From: JBNKHH01 sp050290245
Lineage (GTDB): Bacteria; Pseudomonadota; Alphaproteobacteria; Rhodobacterales; Rhodobacteraceae
Direction: 5' to 3'
Length of the DNA stretch: 50,723 nt
Assembly (NCBI GenBank): GCA_050290245.1
Contig: JBNKHH010000052.1
Location: 1-50,723 of the forward strand
Positions within the stretch are counted from its first letter, which is position 1; each line of letters starts with the position of its first letter. A program made the position numbers and the translations under genes. Below the pieces are notes generated by a model. That model had not been told where the DNA came from and made no database searches. It saw nothing but the letters and a program-made list of their open reading frames with translations. Positions 24,639-33,836 of this stretch are shown one piece after another.

Positions 24639-24667
24639 GCCCTGCCGGATCGAGCATTCGGCAGGGC
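24639..24667 (+). other. intergenic stem-loop between dctP and dctQ
   Basis: GCCCTGCCGGA (24639-24649) pairs with TTCGGCAGGGC (24657-24667) around a 7-base loop, with one G-T pair. It starts 10 bases after the dctP stop and ends 16 bases before dctQ. The position fits differential expression of the receptor over the membrane subunits. Confidence 0.55.
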
Positions 24668-24683
24668 CCATCGGGGTACAGCC

Positions 24684-25214
24684 ATGGGTATCATCCAAAG
24701 CCTACTGACAAATCTGGCACTGGCACTGGAACGGATAGCCGGGATCGCCTTGATCGGAATCGCGATCATTGTGACCTCCGACGTCTTGACGCGCTGGTTT
24801 ACCGGTTCGCCGATCGTCGGCGTTTTCGAGATATCGAGCGTCATGCTCGTCGCCGTGACCCTGCTGGCGGTTCCAGGCCTTTTGCTGCGGCAAAAGCAGT
24901 TGCGGGTCGATATCGCGTTCGAGCACGCGGGCCCCGCCGTCAAGCGCGCAATTGTCGTTTTCGATGCGGTTGTGGGTTTCGGTCTGCTCGCGACGCTGTG
25001 CCGCCTTGCGGTCGTCGAGACGGACTCAGCGTACTTCGGCGGCTATTTGATCAACGGAATGATCGCCCTGCCAAAGTGGATACCGTTCCTAATGATCGCC
25101 CTGGGCTCCGGTCTCGGCGCGTTGGTGTTGCTGTTGCATGCCGTTGGCGCGGTATCCGGACGAGCGATCTCGGTGCCCGATTTCGACAAACCTGTCGACA
25201 AGGAAAAACGATAG
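24684..25214 (+). CDS. TRAP transporter small permease (DctQ-like)
   Basis: A 176-residue protein with four membrane segments: IAGIALIGIAIIVTSDVLTRW (about residues 18-38), a second at ISSVMLVAVTLLAVPGLLL, a third at VVFDAVVGFGLLATLC, and a fourth at FLMIALGSGLGALVLLLHAVG. The first ends with the D-V-x-x-R-W pattern typical of DctQ. It joins the DctM subunit to make the sodium-coupled membrane component. ATG at 24684 is the first with the proper N-terminus; the upstream open frame overlaps the hairpin. Confidence 0.9.
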   Translation: MGIIQSLLTNLALALERIAGIALIGIAIIVTSDVLTRWFTGSPIVGVFEISSVMLVAVTLLAVPGLLLRQKQLRVDIAFEHAGPAVKRAIVVFDAVVGFGLLATLCRLAVVETDSAYFGGYLINGMIALPKWIPFLMIALGSGLGALVLLLHAVGAVSGRAISVPDFDKPVDKEKR

Positions 25215-26518
25215 TGGATCAAACAACTTTATCCCTTCTTATCGCCTTCGCTGTCCTGGCAATTCTGTTGGCGCTGAGCGTGAATATCGGGTTGACCCTC
25301 GCGCTCGCCGGCATCGTCGGCACATTCACATTCATCGGTGTCTGGAAGACGGGATTGAACATGCTGTTCATTCAGACCTTCGACATCGCGTCCTCCTACA
25401 CGCTGATGGTCATTCCGCTCTTCATCCTGCTCGGTTCGATCGCCACGCGATCCGGTCTGACGCGCGATCTGTTCGTTATGTTCTACCGGTGGTTCGGACG
25501 GATCACCGGCGGCGTTGCGCTGGCGACCATCGGCACCTGCGCGGGCATGGCCGCGATCACCGGGTCGAGCGTCGCCACCTCGGCCGCAATGAGCCGCATC
25601 GCCTTACCGGAATTGCGGAATTTCGGATATCAGGAGCAGCTCTCTGTCGGAGCGATCGCCGTCGGCGGCACGTTGTCGATCATGATTCCGCCAAGTATCA
25701 CGCTCGTGCTCTACGCGATCTTCGCCCAGCAATCCGTGGGAAAGATGCTGGTCGCGGGTATCCTGCCTGGTCTCATACTGGCGATGCTATACGCGACGGT
25801 CGTGTATGTCCGTTGCAAGATAAATCCGCGCCTCGGACCGGCAGGACCGAGTTTCACGATGTCCGAGCGGTTGGAGGTCACGCTGCGCGTACTGCCGTTC
25901 CTGGCGATCATTGGCGCGGTTATTCTCGGAATATTGTTCGGCGTCTGGACGCCAGTGGAATCCGCGGCGGTCGCCGTGGTTCTGGTGACCGTCCTGGCTT
26001 TCCGTAGGGGCAAGCTCTCGTTGGGCGACCTGATGGCGGCGAGCAGAGAGACCGTGGTGACATCCGCCTCGGTGTTGTTGATCGTCATCGGCTCGATGGT
26101 CTTCAGCGGCTTTCTCGCGATGAACGGCTTTTCGGAGCGGATCACCGATATGATCATCGCGTGGCAATTGACGCCGTTCTCCCTTTTTCTCGTCCTCGTC
26201 GTGATTTACCTTGGGCTGGGGATGTTCATGGAAGTCTCCAGTCTGCTCGCGCTGACAATTCCGTTGGTCATGCCCATTGTCCTCGCGGCGGGGTGGAACC
26301 CGATATGGTTCGGCGTCATCGTCGTTTCGCTCATGGAAGTCGCAGCAGTCACGCCGCCTGTCGGCCTTAATCTCTATGCGGTCAAAAGCGCCGTGCCTGA
26401 AGTCCCGCTGCAACAGATCTATTCCGGCGCGCTTCAATTCTGGGCGATGAATATCCTGCTCATCTTGCTGCTTTACAGCTTTCCCGACATCGCCCTCCTG
26501 CTGCCGAGCATCCAGTGA
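25214..26518 (+). CDS. TRAP transporter large permease (DctM-like)
   Basis: A 434-residue integral membrane subunit with about 12 membrane segments. Typical DctM motifs are PLFILLGSIATRSG, GGVALATIGTCAGMAAITGSS, GAIAVGGTLSIMIPPSI, and EVAAVTPPVGLNLY near the end. GTG at 25214 overlaps the dctQ stop by one base. Its stop at 26516-26518 overlaps the region of the next gene (TGATG), an ABC ATPase, showing the TRAP genes are physically joined to an ABC operon. Confidence 0.93.
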   Translation: MDQTTLSLLIAFAVLAILLALSVNIGLTLALAGIVGTFTFIGVWKTGLNMLFIQTFDIASSYTLMVIPLFILLGSIATRSGLTRDLFVMFYRWFGRITGGVALATIGTCAGMAAITGSSVATSAAMSRIALPELRNFGYQEQLSVGAIAVGGTLSIMIPPSITLVLYAIFAQQSVGKMLVAGILPGLILAMLYATVVYVRCKINPRLGPAGPSFTMSERLEVTLRVLPFLAIIGAVILGILFGVWTPVESAAVAVVLVTVLAFRRGKLSLGDLMAASRETVVTSASVLLIVIGSMVFSGFLAMNGFSERITDMIIAWQLTPFSLFLVLVVIYLGLGMFMEVSSLLALTIPLVMPIVLAAGWNPIWFGVIVVSLMEVAAVTPPVGLNLYAVKSAVPEVPLQQIYSGALQFWAMNILLILLLYSFPDIALLLPSIQ

Positions 26519-26547
26519 TGAGATACGAGAAGACAGAAAGAAGGCTG

Positions 26548-27624
26548 ATGACCCAGGCGCAAGCAGTTCAGGTTCGCGGACTCACCAAGAAATTCGGCGA
26601 TTTTGTTGCGCTGGATCACATCGATCTCGATGTCGCTCAAGGTGAGTTCTTTTCCTTGCTGGGGTCGTCGGGAAGCGGAAAATCCACCTTGATGCGGATC
26701 ATCGGTGGGTTCGATAGCCCGACCGAAGGCAAGGTACTGATCCACGGAAACGATGTCAGCCATCTCGGCCCCGGCGGACGCCCTACCAATATGGTGTTTC
26801 AGCATTTGGCGCTCTTCCCGCATCTGGATGTCGTCGAGAATATCGCTTTCGGATTGCGGATGCGAAGGCTCTCGCAAAAGGAAATCCGACGTAAGGTCGA
26901 TGATATCCTTTCCCTGGTAGGTCTAGATCAGTTCGCGACGCGTCAGATCGCGCAGCTCAGCGGTGGGCAGAAGCAGCGGGTCGCCGTGGCGCGCGCTCTT
27001 GTTAACAACCCGAGCGTGCTGTTGCTGGATGAGCCGCTCAGTGCGCTCGATCTCAAGCTGCGCCAACAGATGCAGATCGAACTTCGACGAATCCAGCGGG
27101 AACTCGGCGCGACGTTTATCTTTGTGACCCATGACCAGGGCGAAGCAATTACCATGTCGGATCGCATCGCGGTCATGAGCCAAGGTCGTATCGCGCAAAT
27201 CGGGTCTCCGCAGGATGTCTATGGCGCACCGGCGAGCCGCTTCGTGGCCAATTTTCTCGGCGACTCGAACTTCCTCGAAGCGAAGATCGTGGGCGCGCAG
27301 GGGAGCCTGTATATGGTCGATTGCCGCGGCTACCGGGCAGTTGTGCGCAGTCGGTCCGCGCTACAGGACGGCGCTGATGTCATGATCGCCCTTCGCTATG
27401 AGAACGTCGATTACTCCACCGATCCGTTTTCGGAAGGCCTCGCCGGCGAGGTTGCAGAAGTCATCTATTTGGGCAACCTGGTGCGAACCGGAATTCGTCT
27501 CGAATTGACGGGCGAAATGCTTTGGGTGGACAAGATGGCCGACCTCGGCGTCGCTCCGCCGCTCGTGGGCACGACGACGCGCGTCTCGTGGAAGCCACAG
27601 GCGGGGGTTGCATTGACCGATTGA
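26548..27624 (+). CDS. ABC transporter ATP-binding protein, PotA-like (second importer)
   Basis: A 358-residue ATPase. Walker A GSSGSGKST is at 39-47, the Q-loop at Gln85, the signature LSGGQ at 137-141, Walker B SVLLLDEP ending about residue 163, and the switch His195. A TOBE domain follows after about residue 285. It is intact and of the spermidine/putrescine class, so it most likely serves the permeases at 20658 and 21557 despite the TRAP genes between them. Possible starts are GTG 26515, ATG 26518 (overlapping the dctM stop) and ATG 26548; the last gives the usual N-terminus and follows AGAAGG, though with a short spacing. The choice is uncertain by 10-11 residues. Confidence 0.9.
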   Translation: MTQAQAVQVRGLTKKFGDFVALDHIDLDVAQGEFFSLLGSSGSGKSTLMRIIGGFDSPTEGKVLIHGNDVSHLGPGGRPTNMVFQHLALFPHLDVVENIAFGLRMRRLSQKEIRRKVDDILSLVGLDQFATRQIAQLSGGQKQRVAVARALVNNPSVLLLDEPLSALDLKLRQQMQIELRRIQRELGATFIFVTHDQGEAITMSDRIAVMSQGRIAQIGSPQDVYGAPASRFVANFLGDSNFLEAKIVGAQGSLYMVDCRGYRAVVRSRSALQDGADVMIALRYENVDYSTDPFSEGLAGEVAEVIYLGNLVRTGIRLELTGEMLWVDKMADLGVAPPLVGTTTRVSWKPQAGVALTD

Positions 27625-27649
27625 ACCAGGCGCAAAGAAAGCAAGCAGT

Positions 27650-29068
27650 ATGACAAGCGAAGCGATTGATCATTTGCGGAAAGTGGTCGGCCCGGACTCC
27701 GTCATCACCGATCCACGGGAGATGGAGCCTTATGTCACCTCTTGGCGGGACAACTGGCGCGGCCGCGTGGCGATGGTGCTGCGGCCGGCGACGGTCGACG
27801 AACTGGTGAGCACCGTGCGGTATTGTGCCGAGTGGCGCATTCCAATGGTTCCGCAGGGTGGGCGCACAGGTGTCACCGGTGCCGCGCAGCCCCGGATGAA
27901 CGGCAACGAAGTTGTCATCTCGATGGAGAGAATGAACCGAATAATTGGTCTTGATCCAGAGAACGAGACGATCACAGTCGAGGCTGGATGCATCCTCGCC
28001 GATGTGCGCGCTGCGGCTGACGAAGCCGGGCTGCTGTTCCCCTTGAGTTTCGGAGCTGTCGGAAGCTGCCTGATTGGCGGCGTGGTCTCGACCAATGCCG
28101 GTGGAATAAATGTTCTGCGCTATGGCAACACGCGCAATCTGGTGCTGGGGCTGGAAGTGGTGTTGCCGGACGGTCAGGTTTGGGACGGATTGCGGTCCTT
28201 GCGCAAGGACAATGCGGGCTACGATCTCAAGCAGTTGTTCATCGGTAGCGAAGGCACGCTCGGTTTCGTAACAAAGGCTGTGTTGCGCCTTGTTCCGAAA
28301 CCGCGCAGTTCCGTATCTGCGCTTGTCGCCGTCGACAATCCGGCCACTGCCGTTCGCCTTCTTCGTCGCGCACGCTCTGACTTTTCGGAAACCCTGACCG
28401 CCTTTGAACTGATCGAGGCACGATGCGTCGACATTACTCTGGAGCATCTGGGCGAGAGCGACTCAATTCGTCCGGGAAAGGCACCCTGGTACTGTTTGAT
28501 CGAGGTGTCGGGCCCCGCTTCGCAGGAAACCTGCCTGGAGGCGGTCACGGCTTTTCTCGAGGCGGCTTATCCCGACGAAGTATCGGATGCCCGGGTGGCA
28601 ATGTCGCAGAAGCAGAGCGACGCGCTCTGGCGAATGCGAGAAAGTATACCAGACGCCCACAACCGTGCCGGAAACTCGGTCAAGCATGACATTTCCGTTC
28701 CCGTTTCTCACATCGTCCGTTTCTTGGATGAGAGCGAGACCGAGCTGCGTGCGCGATATCCGAGTTACCGAAGTTTCACTTTTGGTCATCTCGGCGACGG
28801 CAACCTGCACTTCAACCCTCTGATCGAGCCGGAGTCCGGCGACCCATCTGAACTTCGCAGAGACGTCAATCGTATCGTTCACGATGTCGTTTCGCGGCAC
28901 GGCGGATCGGTCTCAGCCGAGCACGGCGTCGGGCAGGTTCGCCTGTCCGAAATCGAGAGATATCGATCCGACGTGGAACTGATGCTCATGAGACGCGTTA
29001 AGGATGCTCTTGATCCGGACAATCTGATGAATCCCGGGAAGGTGTTGCGAGAACGATCGAAACCGTAA
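27650..29068 (+). CDS. FAD-linked oxidase, D-lactate/glycolate dehydrogenase-like
   Basis: A 472-residue flavoprotein of the VAO family (FAD_binding_4 plus FAD-oxidase_C). The FAD-binding part has PQGGRTGVTGAAQPR (pyrophosphate loop), VEAGCILADV, and GSCLIGGVVSTNAGGINVLRYGN. The C-terminal part has TFGHLGDGNLHFN (metal and active-site histidines), SAEHGVGQ, and LDPDNLMNPGKVL. Relatives oxidise 2-hydroxy acids to 2-oxo acids. There is no signal peptide. It is placed 25 bases after the ABC ATPase, on the same strand. A paralogue lies at 49678, sharing RYGNTR-x-LVLGLEVVLP and EGTLG. Confidence 0.92.
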   Translation: MTSEAIDHLRKVVGPDSVITDPREMEPYVTSWRDNWRGRVAMVLRPATVDELVSTVRYCAEWRIPMVPQGGRTGVTGAAQPRMNGNEVVISMERMNRIIGLDPENETITVEAGCILADVRAAADEAGLLFPLSFGAVGSCLIGGVVSTNAGGINVLRYGNTRNLVLGLEVVLPDGQVWDGLRSLRKDNAGYDLKQLFIGSEGTLGFVTKAVLRLVPKPRSSVSALVAVDNPATAVRLLRRARSDFSETLTAFELIEARCVDITLEHLGESDSIRPGKAPWYCLIEVSGPASQETCLEAVTAFLEAAYPDEVSDARVAMSQKQSDALWRMRESIPDAHNRAGNSVKHDISVPVSHIVRFLDESETELRARYPSYRSFTFGHLGDGNLHFNPLIEPESGDPSELRRDVNRIVHDVVSRHGGSVSAEHGVGQVRLSEIERYRSDVELMLMRRVKDALDPDNLMNPGKVLRERSKP

Positions 29069-29142
29069 TAAAAGCAGAAGGCTGTGGATTATGCGCTCGC
29101 TTCGTTGAGCGGGTAGAACCGCTGGCGGACAAAGAGGCGACC

Positions 29143-29868
29143 GTGAAAAAATTTGTACCTATTTACAAGAAAATCGCAGGCGCTTTGCAGGCCGACATCG
29201 CAAACGAGACCTATCCGATCGGCGCCCAGCTCCCGACGGAGCATGATCTGATGACTCAGCTCGGCGTGAGCCGGTCGACAGTGATCGCGGCGCTGGACCA
29301 GTTGCAGCAGCAAGGTCTCGTCTTCAGGCGGCCGCGCGCCGGCACGCGCGTCATTTCCCGTTTTCCCATGCGGAGCGAGGTCGAGGGCGTCGTCCTGAAC
29401 GACTGGGCGAAATACGGTGTCGAATACACTTTTCAGATCAACGAAATCCACCACTCGTCCCTACCGGAAATTGCTAACTACTCGGGCGACGGTGCGGGCG
29501 GGGACTGGCTCCACCTCCGAGGTCAGCGGATCGACAACAAGACTAAGGAAATCCTCTGCACGGTCGACTTGTACGTGAATCCGGAATTTGCTTCGATCGA
29601 AGATATGATCACTGAGTTTCCACCGCGCATCTACACTTTGATCGAAAAGCGCTACGGCACCCAAGTTTCCGTGATCGACCAGGCGATACGGGCGACGATG
29701 CTCGATGAATCGCGGGCGCGCGTTCTCGACGCGCTGCCCAACACGCCGTGTATTCAGGTTATCCGGTGGTTTTCGGGCGAGAACGGCAAGCTGGTCGAAT
29801 TCACCCTCGACACCCACCCAGGCGATCGCTTCAAGTACAAGACGCGGACGCATCGCGGCACGGTCTGA
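29143..29868 (+). CDS. GntR family regulator with UTRA domain (HutC-like)
   Basis: A 241-residue regulator. The N-terminal winged helix (about residues 1-72) shows PIYKKIAGALQADIANETYPIG, LPTEHDLMTQLGVSRSTV, and GLVFRRPRAGTRV. The rest is a UTRA effector domain, as in HutC and other sensors of small metabolites (W-x-x-L-R-x-x-R-I-D, then V-D-L-Y-V). GTG at 29143 follows AAGAGGCG. It is the only GntR in the window, and AT-rich repeats at 14914, 40320 and 42867 would be natural candidates for its operators (inference). It stands 74 bases after the FAD-linked oxidase and 287 bases before the next gene; that gap has no gene I can support. Confidence 0.9.
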   Translation: MKKFVPIYKKIAGALQADIANETYPIGAQLPTEHDLMTQLGVSRSTVIAALDQLQQQGLVFRRPRAGTRVISRFPMRSEVEGVVLNDWAKYGVEYTFQINEIHHSSLPEIANYSGDGAGGDWLHLRGQRIDNKTKEILCTVDLYVNPEFASIEDMITEFPPRIYTLIEKRYGTQVSVIDQAIRATMLDESRARVLDALPNTPCIQVIRWFSGENGKLVEFTLDTHPGDRFKYKTRTHRGTV

Positions 29869-30155
29869 GGTTTCTCCACCCGTGCTTCGATGGTGCCCGC
29901 TTGTCGGATGCCGAACGGATATCACCGACGTTTCGGGCGGGCGCACGCGCACGAGGCGTTGGCTTCGGCGGTCCGCTCGTTCCATATCGGAAACATGGTT
30001 TTCAGGCTGCGACGATTCCGCTGGCCCGGGAAAAAGGGTATTGCTGGAGTAGATGCAATCGCAGCGCGGCGCTTCCCGCTGTCCGGCGTAGGAAACAGGT
30101 TCTTGCGCACCCGGAATGCGCCCAAAGAAGGCGCGGAAAGAACTGTAGCAATCCA

Positions 30156-31424
30156 ATGAAGTCGTTGCCTTTACCGCCTTCCGGACCGCGCGCCAAGCGC
30201 ATCGCTGAGCGCTGCCGTTCGATCGACGACCTTCGGTCGCGGGCGCGCCGACGGCTGCCACGCGGGGTGTTCGATTTCATCGACGGCGGCGCCGAGGATG
30301 AACGCACCCTTACGGCCAACAGAAGCGCCTACAGCCTGTTTCGTTTCCGGCCTCATACGCTGGTAGACGTCGCTCAGGTGGATACGAGTGCGGAAATCCT
30401 TGGCAAAACGTCAGGGTTGCCTTTGGTCTCTGGTCCGACTGGTGCGGCGGGATTTTCTTGGCCGCGCGGCGACTATGCGATTTCCGCGGCGGCGGCAAAG
30501 GCGGGAATACCCTACACGCTTTCGACCAGCGCCAGCGTTTCGATCGAGGATGTCGCTGAGGCTTCGGAAGGGCGCCTTTGGTTCCAGTGCTACATCTTCA
30601 AGCAGCGCGAATTTTCCCACAAACTGATCGAGCGGGCAGGCGCGGCGGGTTACGACACGCTCGTCATCACGGTCGATTTTCCTGTCGGCGGCAACCGCGA
30701 ACGTGATTTCAGGAATGATTTTTCGGTTCCGTTCCGATATACGCCGCGCAACGTGTTCGACTTCGCCAGCCATCCGCGATGGGCGCTTTCCACGCTCTAC
30801 CACGGCACGCCGGAACTCGCGAACCTGGAAGGTTTCTCGGCGTCCAAAGACGTCTCCCAGGTTGCGTCGTCAGTCGGCCGGAACTACGACGCGTCCTTCG
30901 AATGGGATGACCTTCAGAACATACGCGATTCCTGGAACGGCAAGCTGATCGTCAAGGGCGTGGCCCGGGTTGACGACGCGCTCCGCTTAGCCTCGATGGG
31001 CGTTGATGCGGTGGTGGTCTCGAACCATGGCGGGCGGCAGCTCGACGGGGCCTATCCCACGTTGTTATGCCTGTCGTCCATCTCTGCGGCCATCAACGGT
31101 CGCATCCCGGTCTTCGTCGACGGGGGCATTCGACGGGGCGGCGACATAGTCGCCGCGCTGGCGCTCGGTGCCGACGCTGTTCTGATCGGCCGCCCGATGA
31201 TCTACGGACTTGCGGCCGCCGGTCCGGAAGGAGCCTTGCGGGCGCTCGAAATACTGTCGGAGGAACTCGTCCGGACGATGCGTCTCTGCGGGGTCACCGC
31301 GATCGACCAGATATCGCCCGATCTCATAGCTCGGGCCGACATAGAACGACATTTCGACACCGAAACCGCCAATTGGCTTCTTGCCGGCCGGAAGACGCGT
31401 CCCGACGCGGTGCCGGTCAGGTGA
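30156..31424 (+). CDS. FMN-dependent alpha-hydroxyacid oxidase/dehydrogenase
   Basis: A 422-residue (S)-2-hydroxyacid dehydrogenase-type TIM barrel (relatives are LldD, mandelate dehydrogenase and glycolate oxidase). Active-site elements are visible: FDFIDGGAEDE near residue 38, the SGPTGAAGFSWPRGD loop, TLSTSASVSIEDV, KGVARVDDA (FMN lysine), and the catalytic SNHGGRQLDG with His291 and Arg294. The FMN phosphate loop is FVDGGIRRG. The first 20-odd residues are Arg-rich. ATG at 30156 is the first sensible start; a longer open frame upstream runs into the GntR gene. It is probably co-transcribed with the metallolyase 21 bases downstream. Confidence 0.92.
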   Translation: MKSLPLPPSGPRAKRIAERCRSIDDLRSRARRRLPRGVFDFIDGGAEDERTLTANRSAYSLFRFRPHTLVDVAQVDTSAEILGKTSGLPLVSGPTGAAGFSWPRGDYAISAAAAKAGIPYTLSTSASVSIEDVAEASEGRLWFQCYIFKQREFSHKLIERAGAAGYDTLVITVDFPVGGNRERDFRNDFSVPFRYTPRNVFDFASHPRWALSTLYHGTPELANLEGFSASKDVSQVASSVGRNYDASFEWDDLQNIRDSWNGKLIVKGVARVDDALRLASMGVDAVVVSNHGGRQLDGAYPTLLCLSSISAAINGRIPVFVDGGIRRGGDIVAALALGADAVLIGRPMIYGLAAAGPEGALRALEILSEELVRTMRLCGVTAIDQISPDLIARADIERHFDTETANWLLAGRKTRPDAVPVR

Positions 31425-31445
31425 GCCGAGCAAATAGGAGATACG

Positions 31446-32654
31446 ATGATCCAGCCCCCCGCAAACGGCATGTGGCCGAGTCCTTTCAATCCGTCGATTG
31501 AAACATGGAACGGCCGATCGCGCACTGTCCGGATCGCAGATTGCACCTTGCGTGACGGCGAGCAGCAAGCTGGTGTGGTCATGGATCGCAACGCCAAGAT
31601 CGCCATCGCAAAGGTGCTCGACGCGATGGGTATTTACGAAATCGAGGCGGGCACCGTAGCCAGTTCCGAAGAGGATAGGGCTGCCATCGCCGAAATGGTT
31701 TCGCTCGGTCTGAAGGCGAAGCTGAGCGTCTTGTGCCGCGGCCTGAACAAGGACATCGATCTCGCGCATGATCTCGGCGTGTGGGGCGTACGGCTCAGCT
31801 TCCCGATCAGCGCCGTCGAGCGCGCGCACAAACTCAAGGGCATTTCGAACGAGGACTATCTCGAAAAGGCCCTGGCCCTGACAGCATATGCCAAGGACAA
31901 AGGCCTGCACGTCATCTTTAGCCCTTATGACACGACGCGAGCCGATCCCGAGTTTCTGGAGGTCCTCGTGCGCGCGCTCGACGAGAGCGGCTCGGTGGAC
32001 CGGTTGCGGATCGTAGACACGACCGGGTGCGCTCTTCCAGAGGCTATCGGTGAAATCACGAGGCGCATCAGGTCCGCGGCGCCGGGTATTGCGCTCGAGA
32101 TCCATTGCCATAACGATTTCGGTCTTGCCTGTGCCAACACGCTTTCGGCTGTGCGGGCCGGTGCCGATTACGTTTCCAGCACGATCAACGGTCTCGGCGA
32201 ACGGTGCGGGAACGCTTCGACCGAAGAGGTGGTCATGGCGCTCGAGGTGCTCGAGGGTTATCGAACTGGTCTGGCGCTCGACCGCTTTTCCCAGGTTTCG
32301 GCGCTCGTTTCCGACCTGAGCGGCATTCCGGTGCCCGTCAACAAGGCCGTGGTGGGTGCGAATGCTTTCCGCCATGAGGCGGGTATGGTGGTTGCCGGTG
32401 TCCTTAAGGAGCCGTTCACCGCTGAATCCTACAAGCCGGAAATAGTCGGCCAGAAGCGGGAGATCCTTCTTGGCAAGAAGAGCGGTCTGGTTTCGGTGAC
32501 CTACAAGCTGGACACGTTGGGGCTTTCGCTGCCCGAGGAGCGGCTTAGCGCGCTGCTCGAGCGGGTCAAGGTGCTCGCCACGCAAAAGCGCCGTGCGTTG
32601 ACGGACGAGGAGTTCAAGGACCTCGTGGACGCGTTCCAGAGCCCGGGCGATTGA
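31446..32654 (+). CDS. HMGL-like/DRE-TIM metallolyase (isopropylmalate/homocitrate synthase-like)
   Basis: A 402-residue TIM-barrel enzyme of the DRE-TIM metallolyase superfamily. The signature DCTLRDGEQ is at residues 32-40, and the metal motif is H220-C-H222-N-D. A GLGERCGNASTEEVV segment and the later KAVVGANAFRHEAGM (typical of 2-isopropylmalate and homocitrate synthases) are also present. Members do Claisen condensations of a 2-oxo acid with acyl-CoA, or aldol cleavage. There is no LeuA regulatory domain at the C-terminus; the protein ends about where NifV-type synthases end. With two 2-hydroxyacid oxidases upstream, a 2-oxo acid substrate is plausible. ATG follows GGAG. Confidence 0.88.
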   Translation: MIQPPANGMWPSPFNPSIETWNGRSRTVRIADCTLRDGEQQAGVVMDRNAKIAIAKVLDAMGIYEIEAGTVASSEEDRAAIAEMVSLGLKAKLSVLCRGLNKDIDLAHDLGVWGVRLSFPISAVERAHKLKGISNEDYLEKALALTAYAKDKGLHVIFSPYDTTRADPEFLEVLVRALDESGSVDRLRIVDTTGCALPEAIGEITRRIRSAAPGIALEIHCHNDFGLACANTLSAVRAGADYVSSTINGLGERCGNASTEEVVMALEVLEGYRTGLALDRFSQVSALVSDLSGIPVPVNKAVVGANAFRHEAGMVVAGVLKEPFTAESYKPEIVGQKREILLGKKSGLVSVTYKLDTLGLSLPEERLSALLERVKVLATQKRRALTDEEFKDLVDAFQSPGD

Positions 32655-32767
32655 TGGTGTTTCGAAAATCCGAACATCAAGGGGACGTTTCCATGTCTTT
32701 TGCGGAAAGTTCGGCATTGCTATCTATTTGCTGGATGTCGCCGCGACGAAGCAACTGGGATTAGACG

Positions 32768-33649
32768 ATGAAAATCATACCGACAAATGACGTCCTCGGC
32801 GCGCGGATCGAGGAAATCGATCTTTCCGGACCGTTGAGTGAACCCGACCGTCTCGCCATCACCAAAGCCCTCGGTGATTACGGCGTGGTGAGCTTTCCCA
32901 ACCAATCGCTGGATACCGGGGATCTCAAATCCTTCGCCGCGCGGTTCGGGACGCTCGAAGTCAACGTCGCCAGGTCCTTCCAGGTGCCGGAACATCCCGA
33001 AGTTATGATCCTGTCGAACATCATCGAAGACGGCAAGCCGATCGGCCTCGCCGACGCGGGCCAGGACTGGCATACGGATATGTCCTATTCACGCGACGTG
33101 GCATTCGCCAACGTCCTGTATGGGATCAAGATTCCGCGTCGCAATGGCGTGGCCCTCGGCTGCACCGAATTCGCCAATATGCGGATGGCCTTTGTTGATC
33201 TGCCTGAGAGTTACAAAAAGCGTCTGGCCGGCCGCACCGCAACCCACGACTTCAACAAGTTTTGGGACAAGATGCGGCGCGAAAAGGGATCGGCACGTCC
33301 GCCGCTGACCAAAGAGCAGCGGCGCCAGAAGCCGCCAGTGTCGCACCCCATCTTCCTGACCCATCCGGTGACCGGAAAGACGGTTCTGTACGCCAACCCC
33401 GGCTACACAATGCTCATCGACGATATGGACAAAGCGGAAAGCGACGAGATCCTTGATTTCCTGTTCAAGCACCAACTCCAGGAAAAATACCGCTACAAGC
33501 ATATCTGGACTGAAAACGACGTTCTCATGTGGGACAATTTTGGTACCTTGCACAATGCCATCGCGGACTACCGGCCGGACGAGCACCGGTTGATCAAGCG
33601 ATGCCAGATCATGGCGGACAAAGTCCTCGCCGAGGCCGAGGCGACCTGA
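32768..33649 (+). CDS. TauD/TfdA family 2-oxoglutarate-dependent dioxygenase
   Basis: A 293-residue non-haem Fe(II)/2-oxoglutarate dioxygenase. The metal triad is His102-x-Asp104 (in WHTDMS) and distal His262 (in GTLHNA); a 2-oxoglutarate-binding Arg follows in HRLIKRC. TauD/TfdA enzymes hydroxylate alpha to a sulfonate, ether oxygen or amine, releasing a carbonyl fragment. The spacing is normal. It lies 113 bases after the metallolyase; the start at 32768 has only a weak ribosome binding site. The next gene is convergent. Substrate unknown. Confidence 0.9.
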   Translation: MKIIPTNDVLGARIEEIDLSGPLSEPDRLAITKALGDYGVVSFPNQSLDTGDLKSFAARFGTLEVNVARSFQVPEHPEVMILSNIIEDGKPIGLADAGQDWHTDMSYSRDVAFANVLYGIKIPRRNGVALGCTEFANMRMAFVDLPESYKKRLAGRTATHDFNKFWDKMRREKGSARPPLTKEQRRQKPPVSHPIFLTHPVTGKTVLYANPGYTMLIDDMDKAESDEILDFLFKHQLQEKYRYKHIWTENDVLMWDNFGTLHNAIADYRPDEHRLIKRCQIMADKVLAEAEAT

Positions 33650-33836
33650 CCCGGCGGCCGGATCACTCGGCAGCACCGGCGCGGTTTTTCGGGCAATCGT
33701 TGGTGCGCCGACCGGCGACGGGATGGTGGGGAATGCCGGCTTTGTCAGGCCAGCTTAATCCCGGATGTCCGGGCCTGCTGCTTGGGTCGGCCGGCGAAAC
33801 TCGGGCCAGACGCGCAAGGGCACGCGCGGCATGGCA

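Noticed and set aside
29890..30159. 89-codon open frame between GntR and the hydroxyacid oxidase
   Set aside because: Arg-rich composition, no ribosome binding site and no recognisable family; the gap is better read as non-coding.
31065..32717. 550-codon minus-strand open frame opposite the hydroxyacid oxidase and metallolyase
   Set aside because: No recognisable domain; the plus strand encodes complete enzymes with active-site motifs over the same bases.
33650..33836. Possible bidirectional terminator between TauD and LysR (GC-rich run followed by TTTTT near 33690)
   Set aside because: I could not find a stem with more than five consecutive pairs next to the T-run.
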